Source of the DNA: Pantoea agglomerans NBRC 102470
GTDB taxonomy: Bacteria > Pseudomonadota > Gammaproteobacteria > Enterobacterales > Enterobacteriaceae
DNA length: 64,000 nt
Assembly: GCF_001598475.1 (NCBI RefSeq)
Contig: NZ_BCZA01000006.1
Location: forward strand, 186,001-250,000
Reading direction: 5' to 3'
A program made the translations under genes and the position numbers. A model generated the notes under the pieces. The model worked only from the letters and a program-made list of their open reading frames with translations. It had not been told where the DNA came from and did no database searches. Shown piece by piece: positions 16,288 to 26,398 of the stretch. Each line of letters starts with the position of its first letter. The stretch's first letter is position 1.

Positions 16288-17601
16288 TCAGACCTCTTTA
16301 CGGCCCAGATAACACTCTTTCATCAGTGACAGTTTTATGCCGATATCCAGCGCCGGCGATGGCGGCATAAAACTGGCCTTACCCAGCGACAGCATATCCG
16401 CAATATATGGGTTGTCCTGTTTCATCATGAAATCCGCCAGAAGACTGCCCGCCACGGTCTGTTTTGAAACACCTGCACCGTTACAGCCACTCGCCGTACA
16501 GATAAATTTGTTCAGCATGCCCCATTCAGGCGCGCTGTTTCGCGTAACGCTGATGGTGCCGGACCAGGTGTGGGTTATCTTTACGCTGCCGAGGGTCGGA
16601 TAGACTTTATGAAATAAGCGCTGATGCAGCTGGGTTGCCTGCCAGGTCTGCGCGGCATTCACCTGACCGCTGAGTGCGGGTATCACGTGCTGGCGAATCA
16701 GGAAACGGCGGTCTGAGGTAAAACGGAAGGTTGCACCGGCAATCGCATTAACCGGCGTAAGCCCCCAGCTCTGCATGAGGGGCAGGGTGGCCAGTTGTTC
16801 ATCCGTCAGCGGATCGGTAATGCTGGCGAAGGTCGCCATTGCTGCCTGACGCGAAAGTCCTGGTCGCAACTCTGGCGATAATGCGTTGGTGGCCAGCATC
16901 ACCTTTGGCGTTTTGATGATGCCAAACGGTGTCAGCACTTCAGCCATGCTGCCGTAGCGAATCCCCAGCACTGGCGTGTTATCGAAGCGTTGAATATTTT
17001 CAGGTAAAGAGTGTTTTAGCCCGGCGATCAACTGCGCCGGATTAACCAGCACACAGCCAGGTGTATATATCCCTTTGCTGTAAAAGCGCGTGCCGAGTTT
17101 AAGGTAAAGCTCCTCGCTGTCTGACATCTGCCATGGCTCATCCATTAAATCGAGCTGGCTGGCGTACTCTTTTAAAATACGATCACTGCCACGTTCAGCC
17201 TGGCAGTGATATTTACCGACCTGTTCCCAGTCGCAATGAAGATGATGCTGAGAAATAACCTGCTCCAGCTGACGAATGCCTTCCTGAAGCAGGTTACGGT
17301 AAGCGTTGGCCTTTTTTAATTCAGCGGTGGAGCTGCCAATATTATGAGGCAGACCGATAACAAACCCGGAATTACGTGCCGATGCGCTTTCTCGTGTGCT
17401 GTGCGCATCGACGATGATAATTTTCAGGTCGGGATTAATTTCAGCCAGGCGGCGCGCAAAGGCAATACCTGCAAATCCCGCGCCGACGATAACCCAGTCG
17501 GCAGTGATATCCTCTCGCAGCATGGGCTGCGGTGTAAAACAATGCTCACCCGCAGGCCAGCCCAGTTGATTGTGATTAAATGGTATCGATGCGTAGCGCA
17601 A
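16288..17601 (-). CDS. FAD-dependent oxidoreductase (DAO family)
   Basis: A 437-residue flavoprotein of the D-amino acid oxidase/PuuB-like group. The FAD-binding motif VIVGAGFAG lies at about residues 37-45. The ESASARNSGFV stretch resembles the amine-oxidase region of gamma-glutamylputrescine oxidase, and a C-terminal GCNGAGVSKQTVAG closes the FAD site. It probably oxidises an amine or imino acid. The assigned start is a TTG close behind an AGGGA; Met27 is an alternative but would trim close to the FAD motif. It stands alone, next to a decayed NmrA gene. Confidence 0.82.
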   Translation of the reverse strand: MRYASIPFNHNQLGWPAGEHCFTPQPMLREDITADWVIVGAGFAGIAFARRLAEINPDLKIIIVDAHSTRESASARNSGFVIGLPHNIGSSTAELKKANAYRNLLQEGIRQLEQVISQHHLHCDWEQVGKYHCQAERGSDRILKEYASQLDLMDEPWQMSDSEELYLKLGTRFYSKGIYTPGCVLVNPAQLIAGLKHSLPENIQRFDNTPVLGIRYGSMAEVLTPFGIIKTPKVMLATNALSPELRPGLSRQAAMATFASITDPLTDEQLATLPLMQSWGLTPVNAIAGATFRFTSDRRFLIRQHVIPALSGQVNAAQTWQATQLHQRLFHKVYPTLGSVKITHTWSGTISVTRNSAPEWGMLNKFICTASGCNGAGVSKQTVAGSLLADFMMKQDNPYIADMLSLGKASFMPPSPALDIGIKLSLMKECYLGRKEV

Positions 17602-17932
17602 TTCCCTGTGCCCTTATCTGAAAAATAAAGCAATTTTATAAGTTAAAGCGGGATATCTGTGCCAGCGGTAATCTGATTATTGTTGATTTCAGACAAGTAA
17701 AATTCAGGTGGATGATTTTTGAGTTAACAACCAAAGGTGGCACGAATTTTCGAAGAAGAGATGATAACGCGACTGTTATGTGTTTTATTTGCTGGTGTCA
17801 AAGACCGAAACCAGTGATATGCAAAGCGGTATTCATAAAGCGCGAGCATGGGAGAGCGAAACGGAACAGGTCGCGCTGTTAACTGGCAATTTCGAGTAGG
17901 AATCAGCCCCTGAAACGGATAACTGTAGGGCA
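17602..17932. other. Intergenic, no gene seen
   Basis: About 330 bases. A 70-codon minus-strand frame touching 17724-17936 overlaps the end of the kinase-like gene and has no protein-like features. No repeat or terminator was recognised. Confidence 0.45.
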
Positions 17933-18541
17933 TCAAAGCGTTTTATAGATTTCAGCAATGACCTGCATCGTTGCCTCTTCTATGGTTCCTTCATTGCGAC
18001 ATAAAAACCAGCCGTGGTTAGTCATCTCCTGCTCGAACGCTCTGGTGCAAGCGACATGCTCTTCCAGCCTGTGAATCACTGTACTCCCCAGCCCACGCGA
18101 TCGTGCCGCGGCTCGTTCCCATGAAACTTCAGGTGCCGTGACCACCCCGACATGCAGATCTGGCGCTCGCACATTGAGCTTAATGTTTCGCTGCAAAATC
18201 TCTGCAAAGGGCACCATCCGCCGAAACGCGGCATCAGACGGATACCAGCGATCCATCAGGATAATGCAGTTCCCGGGCTGTTTAGTGAGTACATTCTGTG
18301 AAATCCAGGCACGGCTTACGGCAAAACGTTCACAAATTTCCCGTTCAAGATCCACTGAGGGATTTCTGGCGAGCCTGTTAACCAGCGCCATTGTTTCCGA
18401 CCTGAAGGGATCGCTTTTTTGCTCGCTAAGTCGGATCACCTTCCTGTTATCTGCTCTTAGCACTTGCGTAATGGACTCCAGCAGGGTGGTTTTACCGGTT
18501 CCCTTGGGCCCATCCAGAGAAATAAACAGCTGACGACTCAT
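17933..18541 (-). CDS. Thymidylate kinase-like P-loop protein
   Basis: A 202-residue NMP-kinase-fold protein. The P-loop GPKGTGKTT (11-19) and the DRWYPSDAAFR segment (thymidylate kinases have D-R-[YFHW]) support a dTMP-kinase-like fold, and a lid-like Arg-rich stretch (RAAARSRG) follows. The rest is divergent from housekeeping Tmk and there are no holB/tmk neighbours, so this is an accessory paralogue. The substrate could be another nucleotide or deoxynucleoside. Confidence 0.75.
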   Translation of the reverse strand: MSRQLFISLDGPKGTGKTTLLESITQVLRADNRKVIRLSEQKSDPFRSETMALVNRLARNPSVDLEREICERFAVSRAWISQNVLTKQPGNCIILMDRWYPSDAAFRRMVPFAEILQRNIKLNVRAPDLHVGVVTAPEVSWERAAARSRGLGSTVIHRLEEHVACTRAFEQEMTNHGWFLCRNEGTIEEATMQVIAEIYKTL

Positions 18542-18979
18542 GCCTGGAATGAGAAGTGAGGAAAGATTTTTATGAATCGTGCATCCGGTAAAAACATCTT
18601 ATTTTCCTGGTTTGAACAGCTGAACCTACATCGTTCTCTGCAGCAGTATGGCATGTCAGCGTGAGCATGATTTTAAACAAACCCTGATGAACACGCCGGT
18701 AACGGTTCTGACTCACGAGTTTATAGAACAGGATGTTAGTCAGGTAAGCTTAATAGTTGATGCCTGTGCGGTGTAGTTTAAGGGAAGCGTCTGGAAAACG
18801 GAAAAGATCGTGCCTGTTCTGCCATTTACCCATTCAAACGCATGTCCTTAATCGCAATAACGAGCCCTCAAAGGCAATCCTCCGGTACGTGCAGGAATCT
18901 GGCGAGTAGAAATTATCTATATTATGCTCATAAGCCCTTGTTAAATTGATCCTAATCCAATCCTGCCTAAGGTGGTTAA
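18542..18979. other. Intergenic, upstream of sseB
   Basis: About 440 bases between divergent genes without a convincing reading frame. It must hold both promoters. No palindrome stood out. Confidence 0.45.
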
Positions 18980-19768
18980 ATGTCTGACGAAAGGGAAATC
19001 AAACTGGAGACTGCTTTAAAACTGGCGGCCGATCATCCAGCAGAACGACCTGAGTTTTACCGGGTACTGTTAGATTCATCGCTTTACGTCCTGGGTAGTT
19101 CCGGAGGGGCAACGGGTGATGGTGAGGTCGAACTAAAGGCGGGTGAGAATATCTCGATTCAGCACTGGGAAAAACCGGATGGAACGCCTGTCATTCCGGT
19201 ATTCAGCTCGCTTGCCACCCTGCAGCGCGCCATCAGCCAGGAAAGTAAATACATGAAGTTGCCTGCCAGAGCCTTTTTTGAAATGACGCGGGGAGAGGGT
19301 GTGTTTCTTAATCCCAGGTCGGATTACGGAAAGGAGTTTGTGCCGGAAGAAATAGAAGCCATGCTGGCGGAAGGAACGGGTCGCCTGCCGCAGACAAGGG
19401 TGGTTGAGGAAGAAACACAGGTATTAGTGGGAGTACCTGCCGTTGTTCCGGACAGGCTTCTGAAAGAGTTATCAGCCTGGTTTGCAAAATGTCCCGGGGT
19501 CAGCCGTGCTTTCCTGGTTTTAATGCACGACCCGTCAGTCGATGATAAACCGCATTATCTGGTGGGGGTGGAAATGAGCGGTGATGTGCAAGAGGTGATG
19601 CGTGGTGCGGGTCTTGTCGCAGCGGATACCTCTCCGGATGGGCAGGCGGTGGATCTGATGCGCCTTGGCCAGAACGACAAAGGTCTGGATTCGCATATCA
19701 GGTCGCAGTTTACGCCATTCTATGTACGGAGCATGAAGCAAAAACTAAAGGGCATGTTTGGACGCTGA
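18980..19768 (+). CDS. sseB: SseB family protein (enhanced serine sensitivity)
   Basis: A 262-residue cytosolic protein with the SseB N-terminal domain (LETALKLAADHPAERPEFYRVLLDS, IPVFSSLATLQRAI, FFLN-type FEMTRGEGVFLNP) and the SseB C-terminal domain (from about residue 140, with DKGLDSHIRSQFTPFY at the end). Length matches E. coli SseB (about 258). The E. coli gene was named from a serine-sensitivity phenotype and its mechanism is unclear. It is not beside pepB/iscX as in E. coli, so this may be a second or relocated copy. Confidence 0.9.
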   Translation: MSDEREIKLETALKLAADHPAERPEFYRVLLDSSLYVLGSSGGATGDGEVELKAGENISIQHWEKPDGTPVIPVFSSLATLQRAISQESKYMKLPARAFFEMTRGEGVFLNPRSDYGKEFVPEEIEAMLAEGTGRLPQTRVVEEETQVLVGVPAVVPDRLLKELSAWFAKCPGVSRAFLVLMHDPSVDDKPHYLVGVEMSGDVQEVMRGAGLVAADTSPDGQAVDLMRLGQNDKGLDSHIRSQFTPFYVRSMKQKLKGMFGR

Positions 19769-20327
19769 GCGCTGAACGGCTTCTGAATATTGTCTTGTAA
19801 CCAGCGTAGTAAATGGGGGTGACATTGATCTCCGGTTTCAACAGTGCCAGTGATAGTGACTGAAATAGGTGATCCAGGGCGGATTTATCTATGTCCGCTA
19901 TGAGCGAGAAGGGGACTTTATGCTTCGGGCTTAATGAGGCGTAACAGAGCGGCCCTGCACATACGCCTCGTCTATCTGAGTACGTGCGTGAAAGCTCACG
20001 GATCAAAGGCTCAGGCCTCGTTAAACCCCTCAATTCGTAAAAATTCTTATCAGCAGTTACCGATCACCGGGTAAATGAAAATCAATAAGACCCACATTAA
20101 TTGACGATTAGTGCCCTTATGCACAGGATAATCCCTTTATAACTATACGTTGATTAAACAACATTAATATTTCTTAATACATTCACAAGCCTTTACTATT
20201 TGCATGAAAGTTGCACTCTTTCCACAGTGTTACAAAGTTGTTTTTCCCTCCGCATTCAGCCCGTTTATAACTTTATGGCGGTAACAAAAATAATACCGTT
20301 TATAAAAGATTCTTAAGAGGGATGAAT
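19769..20327. other. Intergenic with one hairpin repeat
   Basis: About 560 bases. Contains a degenerate copy of the GTCCGCT hairpin at 19893-19916. The part from 20040 on is AT-rich and presumably holds the oxalate decarboxylase promoter. Confidence 0.5.
19893..19916 (-). repeat. GTCCGCT hairpin, copy 1 (reverse type)
   Basis: 5' arm GTCCGCT, loop containing TGAGCGA, and 3' arm AGGGGAC with one mismatch to the consensus AGCGGAC. It belongs to the dispersed hairpin family described in the findings. Confidence 0.6.
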
Positions 20328-21545
20328 ATGAAAACACTGACAAGAAGACATTTTATGGCTTTTGCTGCAGGAGGAACGGTCGCGCTTGCGGCGGGTCAGG
20401 CCATGGCACATGACAACGGCGTAAAGACGTTTCCGGCAGGGAGCAGAGGACGAGATCCCGGACCACATGATCCTATTCGTGAGGCTGAAAGTCCAGACAT
20501 CGTAAATCCGCCCGTTACCGACAGCGGAACGCTGCCAAACCTTCGCTTTTCTTTCAGTGATGCGCACGTACGCAAGGGAAGCGGTGGCTGGACGCGTCAG
20601 GTGACGCAGCGGGAGCTGGGCGTATCTACGACGATTGCGGGTGTGGACATGCGCCTCAATGCCGGAGGTATTCGCGAACTGCACTGGCATAAAGAGGGGG
20701 AGTGGGCTTACATGACTTATGGCAACGCGCGGATTACCGCTTTTGACGCCAGCGGAGGATGGTTTGTTGATGATATCGCTGCAGGTGACCTATGGTATTT
20801 TCCGCCCGGTATTCCCCATTCGATTCAGGGTCTCGGTCCCGACGGCTGTGAATTTTTACTGGCTTTTGACGACGGAAATTTTGATGAGGATAGCACTTTT
20901 CTGCTGTCAGACTGGTTCAGGCATATTCCCCCGGAAATTCTCGCCAAAAACTTCAGGGTTCCGGTATCTTCATTTTCTCACCTGCCTTCACCTGATGATG
21001 AGTACATTTTTGCCGGCAACGTTCCGGGCAGCCTGGAATCAGACAGTATAAAAGGCGGGGTGAAGTCGAAAATCCGCTTTACCCACAAGATGCTGGCTCA
21101 GGATCCGGTACGCGCGCCGGGAGGAACCGTCAGGATTACGGATTCATCCAATTTTCCGGTTTCAAAAACGATTGCTGCCGCACTGGTGGAAATTGAGCCA
21201 GGCGGACTGCGCGAGCTGCACTGGCATCCTAACAATGATGAATGGCAGTATTACCTTGAAGGAGAGGGACGGATGGGGGTCTTTGCATCATCCGGTCAGG
21301 CAAGGACTTTTGACTACCGCGCCGGCGATGTGGGATATGTTCCTTTTGCTATGGGACACTACATCGAAAACACCGGTAAGGGACCACTGCGTTTTCTTGA
21401 GCTTTTTAAAAGTGATTACTATGCCGATATTTCGCTTAACCAGTGGCTCGCCAGTACACCACCTGAACTTGTCCGGCAACACCTGCATCTGGATGAAGAG
21501 TTTATGAACATGCTTTCACTTAAAAAGAACCCGGTGGTGAAGTAA
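20328..21545 (+). CDS. Oxalate decarboxylase family bicupin, Tat-exported
   Basis: A protein of about 405 residues with two cupin domains. It converts oxalate to formate and CO2 with Mn. A twin-arginine signal ([12 protein letters not shown], ending near QAMA-HD) predicts folded export. Cupin 1 has [10 protein letters not shown] and cupin 2 [11 protein letters not shown], each with a downstream third His (IPHS and GHY), giving two Mn sites. The lid segment after cupin 1 reads DEDST where Bacillus OxdC has SENST; the Glu needed for decarboxylation is kept. GAGGG suits ATG 20328 better than ATG 20322. The gene stands alone and is followed by a hairpin at 21607-21634. Confidence 0.93.
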   Translation: MKTLTRRHFMAFAAGGTVALAAGQAMAHDNGVKTFPAGSRGRDPGPHDPIREAESPDIVNPPVTDSGTLPNLRFSFSDAHVRKGSGGWTRQVTQRELGVSTTIAGVDMRLNAGGIRELHWHKEGEWAYMTYGNARITAFDASGGWFVDDIAAGDLWYFPPGIPHSIQGLGPDGCEFLLAFDDGNFDEDSTFLLSDWFRHIPPEILAKNFRVPVSSFSHLPSPDDEYIFAGNVPGSLESDSIKGGVKSKIRFTHKMLAQDPVRAPGGTVRITDSSNFPVSKTIAAALVEIEPGGLRELHWHPNNDEWQYYLEGEGRMGVFASSGQARTFDYRAGDVGYVPFAMGHYIENTGKGPLRFLELFKSDYYADISLNQWLASTPPELVRQHLHLDEEFMNMLSLKKNPVVK

Positions 21546-22150
21546 CTGGCTCAGTCGTTACCTGATTAATAAGGATTGACGCTGACTTATTCCTGTTTAA
21601 ATTAAAGTGTCCGCTTTTAGCATAAAGCGGACACGTATATCGGTAATGCAATATCTCACCTGCCACTTAAAATGGTGCAATAGCATCAGCATTGCTCTTA
21701 CAGGGATGGGGAAGTCGTTACTAAACTGACACAGCAGGGCAGTTAAATCATCAGGAAGCATCTGCTATTAACAGGGGACATTTCCAGATTTTACCTGGTA
21801 GCCAGACATGAAAACGAAGTTTAGCTTATGTCTATCCAGCATCAACTATTCACTTTTCCTGACGATACGTCGTTGAAGTCAGTAAAGGTTAATTGAGCCG
21901 ATGCCCGGACTCTTGCAAAGAATGGTACTTTTTATTTTGCCAGCAGAAATAATCTGTTTTCAAAAACGAATATTTAATCTGGCTCTGGTTATGCCCTTTA
22001 TTGTTGCTACGAATTGCGTTTAATGCGTTGAGTGCCGGCTCTGCCTCAGCACCTTTATTGGCGCTGGCCGTTGCGTGCCTGAAATAAGTAAAGCGTCGCT
22101 TTATTTCCAACGGCATTGCCTACTTAATAACTGGTATATAAGGAGATTCC
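21546..22150. other. Intergenic with one hairpin repeat
   Basis: About 605 bases. It holds the perfect 11-bp-arm hairpin at 21607-21634 and otherwise no supported gene. A 75-codon minus-strand frame at 21889-22116 has unremarkable composition. The adhesin promoter should lie in the last 250 bases. Confidence 0.5.
21607..21634. repeat. GTGTCCGCTTT hairpin, copy 2
   Basis: Perfect 11-base arms GTGTCCGCTTT and AAAGCGGACAC around a 6-base loop, 60 bases after the oxalate decarboxylase stop. It is the longest-stemmed member of the dispersed family and may double as a terminator. Confidence 0.75.
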
Positions 22151-25100
22151 ATGGCATTTTCAGGAACGGGCCGCGCCACGGTCATATCGCTGAAAAGCGG
22201 TCACCCATTGTCTCAGTCCACTGAAGGAAAATCACAATCTATTCTGAGCGAACCCGCTCTTATCACGCTGCAAAGCTCACCTTCTCAGATTTCTTCTTTT
22301 CAGAAACAGGGTGACGATCTCATTCTTAACCTGCACGAGAGCGATACGCTTCGCTATCAGAATTTCTTTACTGAGGTTGCAGGCCAGCAGAGTAAAATGC
22401 TTTTCCAGCAGGGAAGTTTATTTCAGGAGGCACAGTTCAGCACAGACGTTTCCGGCGATGCTCAGACTGTCACCACGCTGACACCTGTCTGGCAATCTCC
22501 AGCTTCTGCAACATCTCCAATGCCATTCCCTGCCAGTCCAGAGTCAGATCCCGCGTTATCAGTCGTAGAGTCTTCCCAAAGCCAGATTCTGATCCCGTCA
22601 GGCACGCCGTTAAACGGAGCAGCTGTCGCCCTGAGGGCGACGACCAGCGAAGCCGATTCAACCTTAACGCTTACGCCCCAGGTTGAGTCAGCAACAGCTT
22701 CAGATGCCCCCGCCACCTCCGACGCTATGAAGGCCAGCCCCATTCCATTACCGGCGCTGACTCTTGATCCGGTTACCGGCGACAATGCGGTCAGTTACCA
22801 GGAGGGGATATACGGCATTATCTTCACCGGCTCCGCCGCCCATCTCCCCTCCGGCACGCCGGTTGAACTGACCCTTGACGGCAGAACCTGGCAGGGCAGC
22901 GTCTACCAGGATCAGTGGCAGGTTCAGCTCTCTGACAGCGACGTGAAAACTATCAAGGATGGCAACTATACCATTCAGGTCAGTGCAACGGATCTGAATA
23001 GAAACAGTACCAGCCTCAGCCAGAATCTGCTGCTGATTACCCACTACAACAGCAGCAACCCGAAAGTCACCGTTAACGACATCACGCTGGCGGATGCGGT
23101 CCAGCATGACGGTCAGACCTGGTACGTTATCAGCGGCACGCTTGAAGCGCCGCTGCCGCTTAAGACTTTTGCGGTGCAGGTTTCTGATACCTTCCACTGG
23201 AATTATGCCGTGGTAGAGGCAGATGGCAGCTGGCGCGCGGAAATCAGCGCGTCGGAGCTTTCCCAGGGCGGCAACTTCCTGTCGTTTGGCGTGCTGGACG
23301 GTGCCGGAAACTGGTTTGAGCAGAGTGGCAACGTCACAGCCGATCTTATTACGCCCGTTGAAGGCGGCAATGGGGTTCCGCCGGTTATCGATGACAATCC
23401 AACGGATGGTGGCACGCCGATTCCGCCTGTCAGCACGCCCCCTTCTTTAACCATTAACAGTTTTACTGGTGACGGCGTGTTAAGCGCTGAGGAGAAGCTC
23501 TCCCCACAGACGTTCAGCGGCACCACAGCGAACCTCGCCGCAGAGAGCACGCTGACCATAATGCTGAACGGTCAGACCTATACCACAACGCTGGCCGCTG
23601 ACGGCAGCTGGAGTGTTACCCTGCCGTCTGCCGATCTGCAGGTGCTGCCGGTAGGGTCTAACCACATCAGCGTAACCTTTGAAAACAGCGTTGGCGGTAC
23701 GACCACCGCAAACAAAGTCATTACCGTAGAGGCGTCAGCACCGCCATCAGACGCTATCCCGCCACAGCCGACTATAGAGACGCCGTTTGTCGACGGGTTT
23801 ATGAACGCACATGAACGCTTCGAGCCTGTTACGCTGAGCGGCTCCACTGGTGTGACCGGGGCGGGCCAGAAGATCGATCTGACCGTAGATGGTGTTCACT
23901 ATGCGGGCGCTGTGGACAGTCTGGGCAACTGGCTTGTCTCACTCTCCACCGGGCAGCTGATGGAAGCAGATTTAGCCGAGGGGAGTCATTCTGTTACGCT
24001 GACCGCCACCGATCGCTGGGGCCAGTCCGGTATCACGGAGACGACGTTTATTACCGATACGCAGGATCCTCTTGTCACGATTAATACACTGGCAGGGGAC
24101 GGGGTGATCGACAGTCATGAAATCAGCAGCCCGCTGGTGATCTCCGGCAGAGGCGAAGCCGGCAGGACGATTGAGGTTAGTTTTGGGGCCTCCCACTGGA
24201 GCGGCATCGTCGATCAAAATGGCCAGTGGCAGTTCTCAGTTCCCGCGGAAACGCTGCAGGGAATGGAGGAAGGGAGCTACCGTGCTATTGCTGAAACAAC
24301 CGACGAAGCGGGAAACAAAGGTTATGCCTCAGCAGGCGTGCAAATCTTCGCTACTGAGGCGTTGCCGCAGCTGACTCTTGATCCGATCACCGGCGACAAT
24401 GCGGTCAGTTACCAGGAGGGGATATACGGCATTATCTTCACCGGCACCGCCGCTCATCTTCCCTCCGGCACGCCGGTTGAACTGACCCTTGACGGCAGAA
24501 CCTGGCAGGGCAGTGTCTATCAGAATCAGTGGCAGGTTCAGCTCTCTGACAGCGACGTGAAAACTATCAAGGACGGCAACCACACCATTCAGGTCAGCGC
24601 AACGGATCTGAATGGAAACAGTACCAGCCTCAGCCAGAATCTGCTGCTGATTACCCACTACAACAGCAGCAACCCGAAAGTCACCGTTAACGACATTACG
24701 CTGGCGGATGCGGTCCAGCATGACGGTCAGACCTGGTACGTTATCAGCGGCACGCTTGAAGCGCCGCTGCCGCTTAAGACTTTTGCGGTGCAGGTTTCTG
24801 ATACCTTCCACTGGAATTATGCCGTGGTAGAGGCAGATGGCAGCTGGCGCGCGGAAATCAGCGCGTCGGAGCTTTCCCAGGGCGGCAACTTCCTGTCGTT
24901 TGGCGTGCTGGATGGCGCCGGAAACTGGTTTGAACAGAGTGGTTACGTCACAGCGGATCTGACTTCTCCGGTCAGTGATAACAGCGGCGATCCGTTGCCA
25001 CCGGTCACCCCCGATAATCCCACCGATGGAAGCAATACTACGCCAGTGGTCGATATTACAGGTCAGCCTGCACCTGAAATTGATACGCCATTTGGTGACG

Positions 25101-26251
25101 GCTGGCTGAACCGTGCGGAGAAAAAAGAGGGCTCGATGCTGACCGGCACAACGGGCGTCACCGGCAGCGGTCAGACGGTATCGGTGATTATTGGTGGTAA
25201 ACATCACAATGCGGCAGTAAGCGACGACGGTCACTGGAGCCTGCCACTGGCGCCGGGGACGATGAAAACAGGTTTCGGCAAGGGGCAGCATGACATTGTC
25301 GTGACTGCTAGCGACGCGGCTGGCCATACGGCTACGATAACGACCAGCTATCAGGTGGATGTCTGCGCACCCAAAATCGCTTTTACTCACCTCACAGAGG
25401 GGCAGCAAATCAACCTTGCCTCCAGCCATGATCAGCATGTATCAGGTACGGGTGAAGCCGGTGATATTGTTACTGTCAGGCCTGGCGACCACCAGTGGCA
25501 AACCAGTGTGACCAGCAAAGGCACGTGGGCCGTGCAGCTTGAAACGCTGGACGCACTCACGCCTGAACCGGGCGAGCACAGGATTACCGCAACTATTCGT
25601 GATGCTGCCGGAAACGTTAACCACGTTTCGCAAAACGTCGAGCTTTATATGGCCGAGCCGCAGCCGAAGCTGAGTATTGCAACCGCAGCGCAGGACAACC
25701 TGACCAATGCCACAACTGTGATCAGCAGCAACACAGAAGATGGCAGCAATTCGGAAAGCCATAGTGCTATCACACTGGAGCACGCGTCTCTTCATCCTGA
25801 TATGGCTGACAATCTCCATCTCTCTGGAACAGTAAACAGTGAAACGCTCACGCTTTTATATTCAAATCTGCACACCAGCCTGAACGGTGCTGCCGATGAC
25901 GATTCGTTTCAGCTGAATGGTGCGCATGAGGCGTTTGATTTTGCCACGCTTGGGCTGAGATCAGGCAACGCTGAGGTCATTAATCTGGGCGCTTACAGCA
26001 GTAATAGCGTCAATCTGGGGCAAAAAGAGCCGTTGCCAATGAACGACAATGCGAGTGAGTCGCCGACGATAAAAGACGCGGACGGCAATGTGGTTACGCT
26101 AAGTAACATTGAAGGCGGCGTCTGGAGCGAGGATGGGCAGCGTATTAGTAACGGTCAGCAGTACGACCTGTATCACAATGCCTCTGCCAGCCATGAAGGT
26201 TCGCTGGCTGATATCCTGATGCAACATAATCTTCACTTGCAACTGGCTTAA
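22151..26251 (+). CDS. Bap-like Ig-repeat surface adhesin
   Basis: A 1366-residue protein. The N-terminus (about residues 10-80) matches the BapA/LapF prefix-like domain (VISLKSG..., DDLILNLHESDTLRYQNFF). A Ser/Ala/Pro-rich linker follows, then a chain of about ten bacterial Ig-like modules of 90-100 residues with DGSW and LSxG-type signatures. Two 590-base blocks (22757-23346 and 24371-24960) are nearly identical. The C-terminus (DFATLGL, NLGAYSSNSVNLG, GQQYDLYHNA) resembles type I secretion targeting ends of Bap-type proteins, though RTX nonapeptides are absent. No ABC/MFP/TolC secretion genes are in the window, so export must use a system elsewhere. TAAGGAG fixes the start. Confidence 0.88.
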   Translation: MAFSGTGRATVISLKSGHPLSQSTEGKSQSILSEPALITLQSSPSQISSFQKQGDDLILNLHESDTLRYQNFFTEVAGQQSKMLFQQGSLFQEAQFSTDVSGDAQTVTTLTPVWQSPASATSPMPFPASPESDPALSVVESSQSQILIPSGTPLNGAAVALRATTSEADSTLTLTPQVESATASDAPATSDAMKASPIPLPALTLDPVTGDNAVSYQEGIYGIIFTGSAAHLPSGTPVELTLDGRTWQGSVYQDQWQVQLSDSDVKTIKDGNYTIQVSATDLNRNSTSLSQNLLLITHYNSSNPKVTVNDITLADAVQHDGQTWYVISGTLEAPLPLKTFAVQVSDTFHWNYAVVEADGSWRAEISASELSQGGNFLSFGVLDGAGNWFEQSGNVTADLITPVEGGNGVPPVIDDNPTDGGTPIPPVSTPPSLTINSFTGDGVLSAEEKLSPQTFSGTTANLAAESTLTIMLNGQTYTTTLAADGSWSVTLPSADLQVLPVGSNHISVTFENSVGGTTTANKVITVEASAPPSDAIPPQPTIETPFVDGFMNAHERFEPVTLSGSTGVTGAGQKIDLTVDGVHYAGAVDSLGNWLVSLSTGQLMEADLAEGSHSVTLTATDRWGQSGITETTFITDTQDPLVTINTLAGDGVIDSHEISSPLVISGRGEAGRTIEVSFGASHWSGIVDQNGQWQFSVPAETLQGMEEGSYRAIAETTDEAGNKGYASAGVQIFATEALPQLTLDPITGDNAVSYQEGIYGIIFTGTAAHLPSGTPVELTLDGRTWQGSVYQNQWQVQLSDSDVKTIKDGNHTIQVSATDLNGNSTSLSQNLLLITHYNSSNPKVTVNDITLADAVQHDGQTWYVISGTLEAPLPLKTFAVQVSDTFHWNYAVVEADGSWRAEISASELSQGGNFLSFGVLDGAGNWFEQSGYVTADLTSPVSDNSGDPLPPVTPDNPTDGSNTTPVVDITGQPAPEIDTPFGDGWLNRAEKKEGSMLTGTTGVTGSGQTVSVIIGGKHHNAAVSDDGHWSLPLAPGTMKTGFGKGQHDIVVTASDAAGHTATITTSYQVDVCAPKIAFTHLTEGQQINLASSHDQHVSGTGEAGDIVTVRPGDHQWQTSVTSKGTWAVQLETLDALTPEPGEHRITATIRDAAGNVNHVSQNVELYMAEPQPKLSIATAAQDNLTNATTVISSNTEDGSNSESHSAITLEHASLHPDMADNLHLSGTVNSETLTLLYSNLHTSLNGAADDDSFQLNGAHEAFDFATLGLRSGNAEVINLGAYSSNSVNLGQKEPLPMNDNASESPTIKDADGNVVTLSNIEGGVWSEDGQRISNGQQYDLYHNASASHEGSLADILMQHNLHLQLA
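22757..23346 (+). repeat. Adhesin internal repeat, copy A (590 bp)
   Basis: This block encodes two Ig-like modules (from LTLDP to VTADL). It is nearly identical at the DNA level to 24371-24960, 1614 bases (538 codons) downstream, with only scattered substitutions. Confidence 0.9.
24371..24960 (+). repeat. Adhesin internal repeat, copy B (590 bp)
   Basis: The second copy of the block at 22757-23346. Differences include N/H and R/G substitutions around the DGNHTIQ and LNGNST segments. Near-identity at silent sites implies recent duplication or ongoing gene conversion. Confidence 0.9.
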
Positions 26252-26256
26252 ATCAG

Positions 26257-26291
26257 ATGGCCGGGGCGGATTTTCTTCCCTGGCCATTTTC
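26257..26291 (+). terminator. Terminator after the adhesin gene
   Basis: A ten-pair stem ATGGCCGGGG / CCCTGGCCAT (one G-T pair) with an 11-base loop, followed by TTTT, begins 5 bases after the adhesin stop codon. Confidence 0.75.
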
Positions 26292-26398
26292 CGCAATTAA
26301 GATTGCCAGTGAAGCGCATACGAGTGCCCAGCGTAGCTATTCTCTAATGGCGTGCGAACCTACGCTGCCGGTATAGGGAAGACTGACGTCAGGCTAAT

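Noticed and set aside
17724..17936. 70-codon minus-strand frame downstream of the thymidylate kinase-like gene
   Set aside because: Overlaps that gene's stop, no ribosome binding site, no protein-like pattern.
19710..20033. 107-codon minus-strand frame
   Set aside because: Overlaps the end of sseB, has no ribosome binding site and runs through a hairpin repeat.
21889..22116. 75-codon minus-strand frame upstream of the adhesin
   Set aside because: Unremarkable composition, no start signal; the region more likely holds the adhesin promoter.
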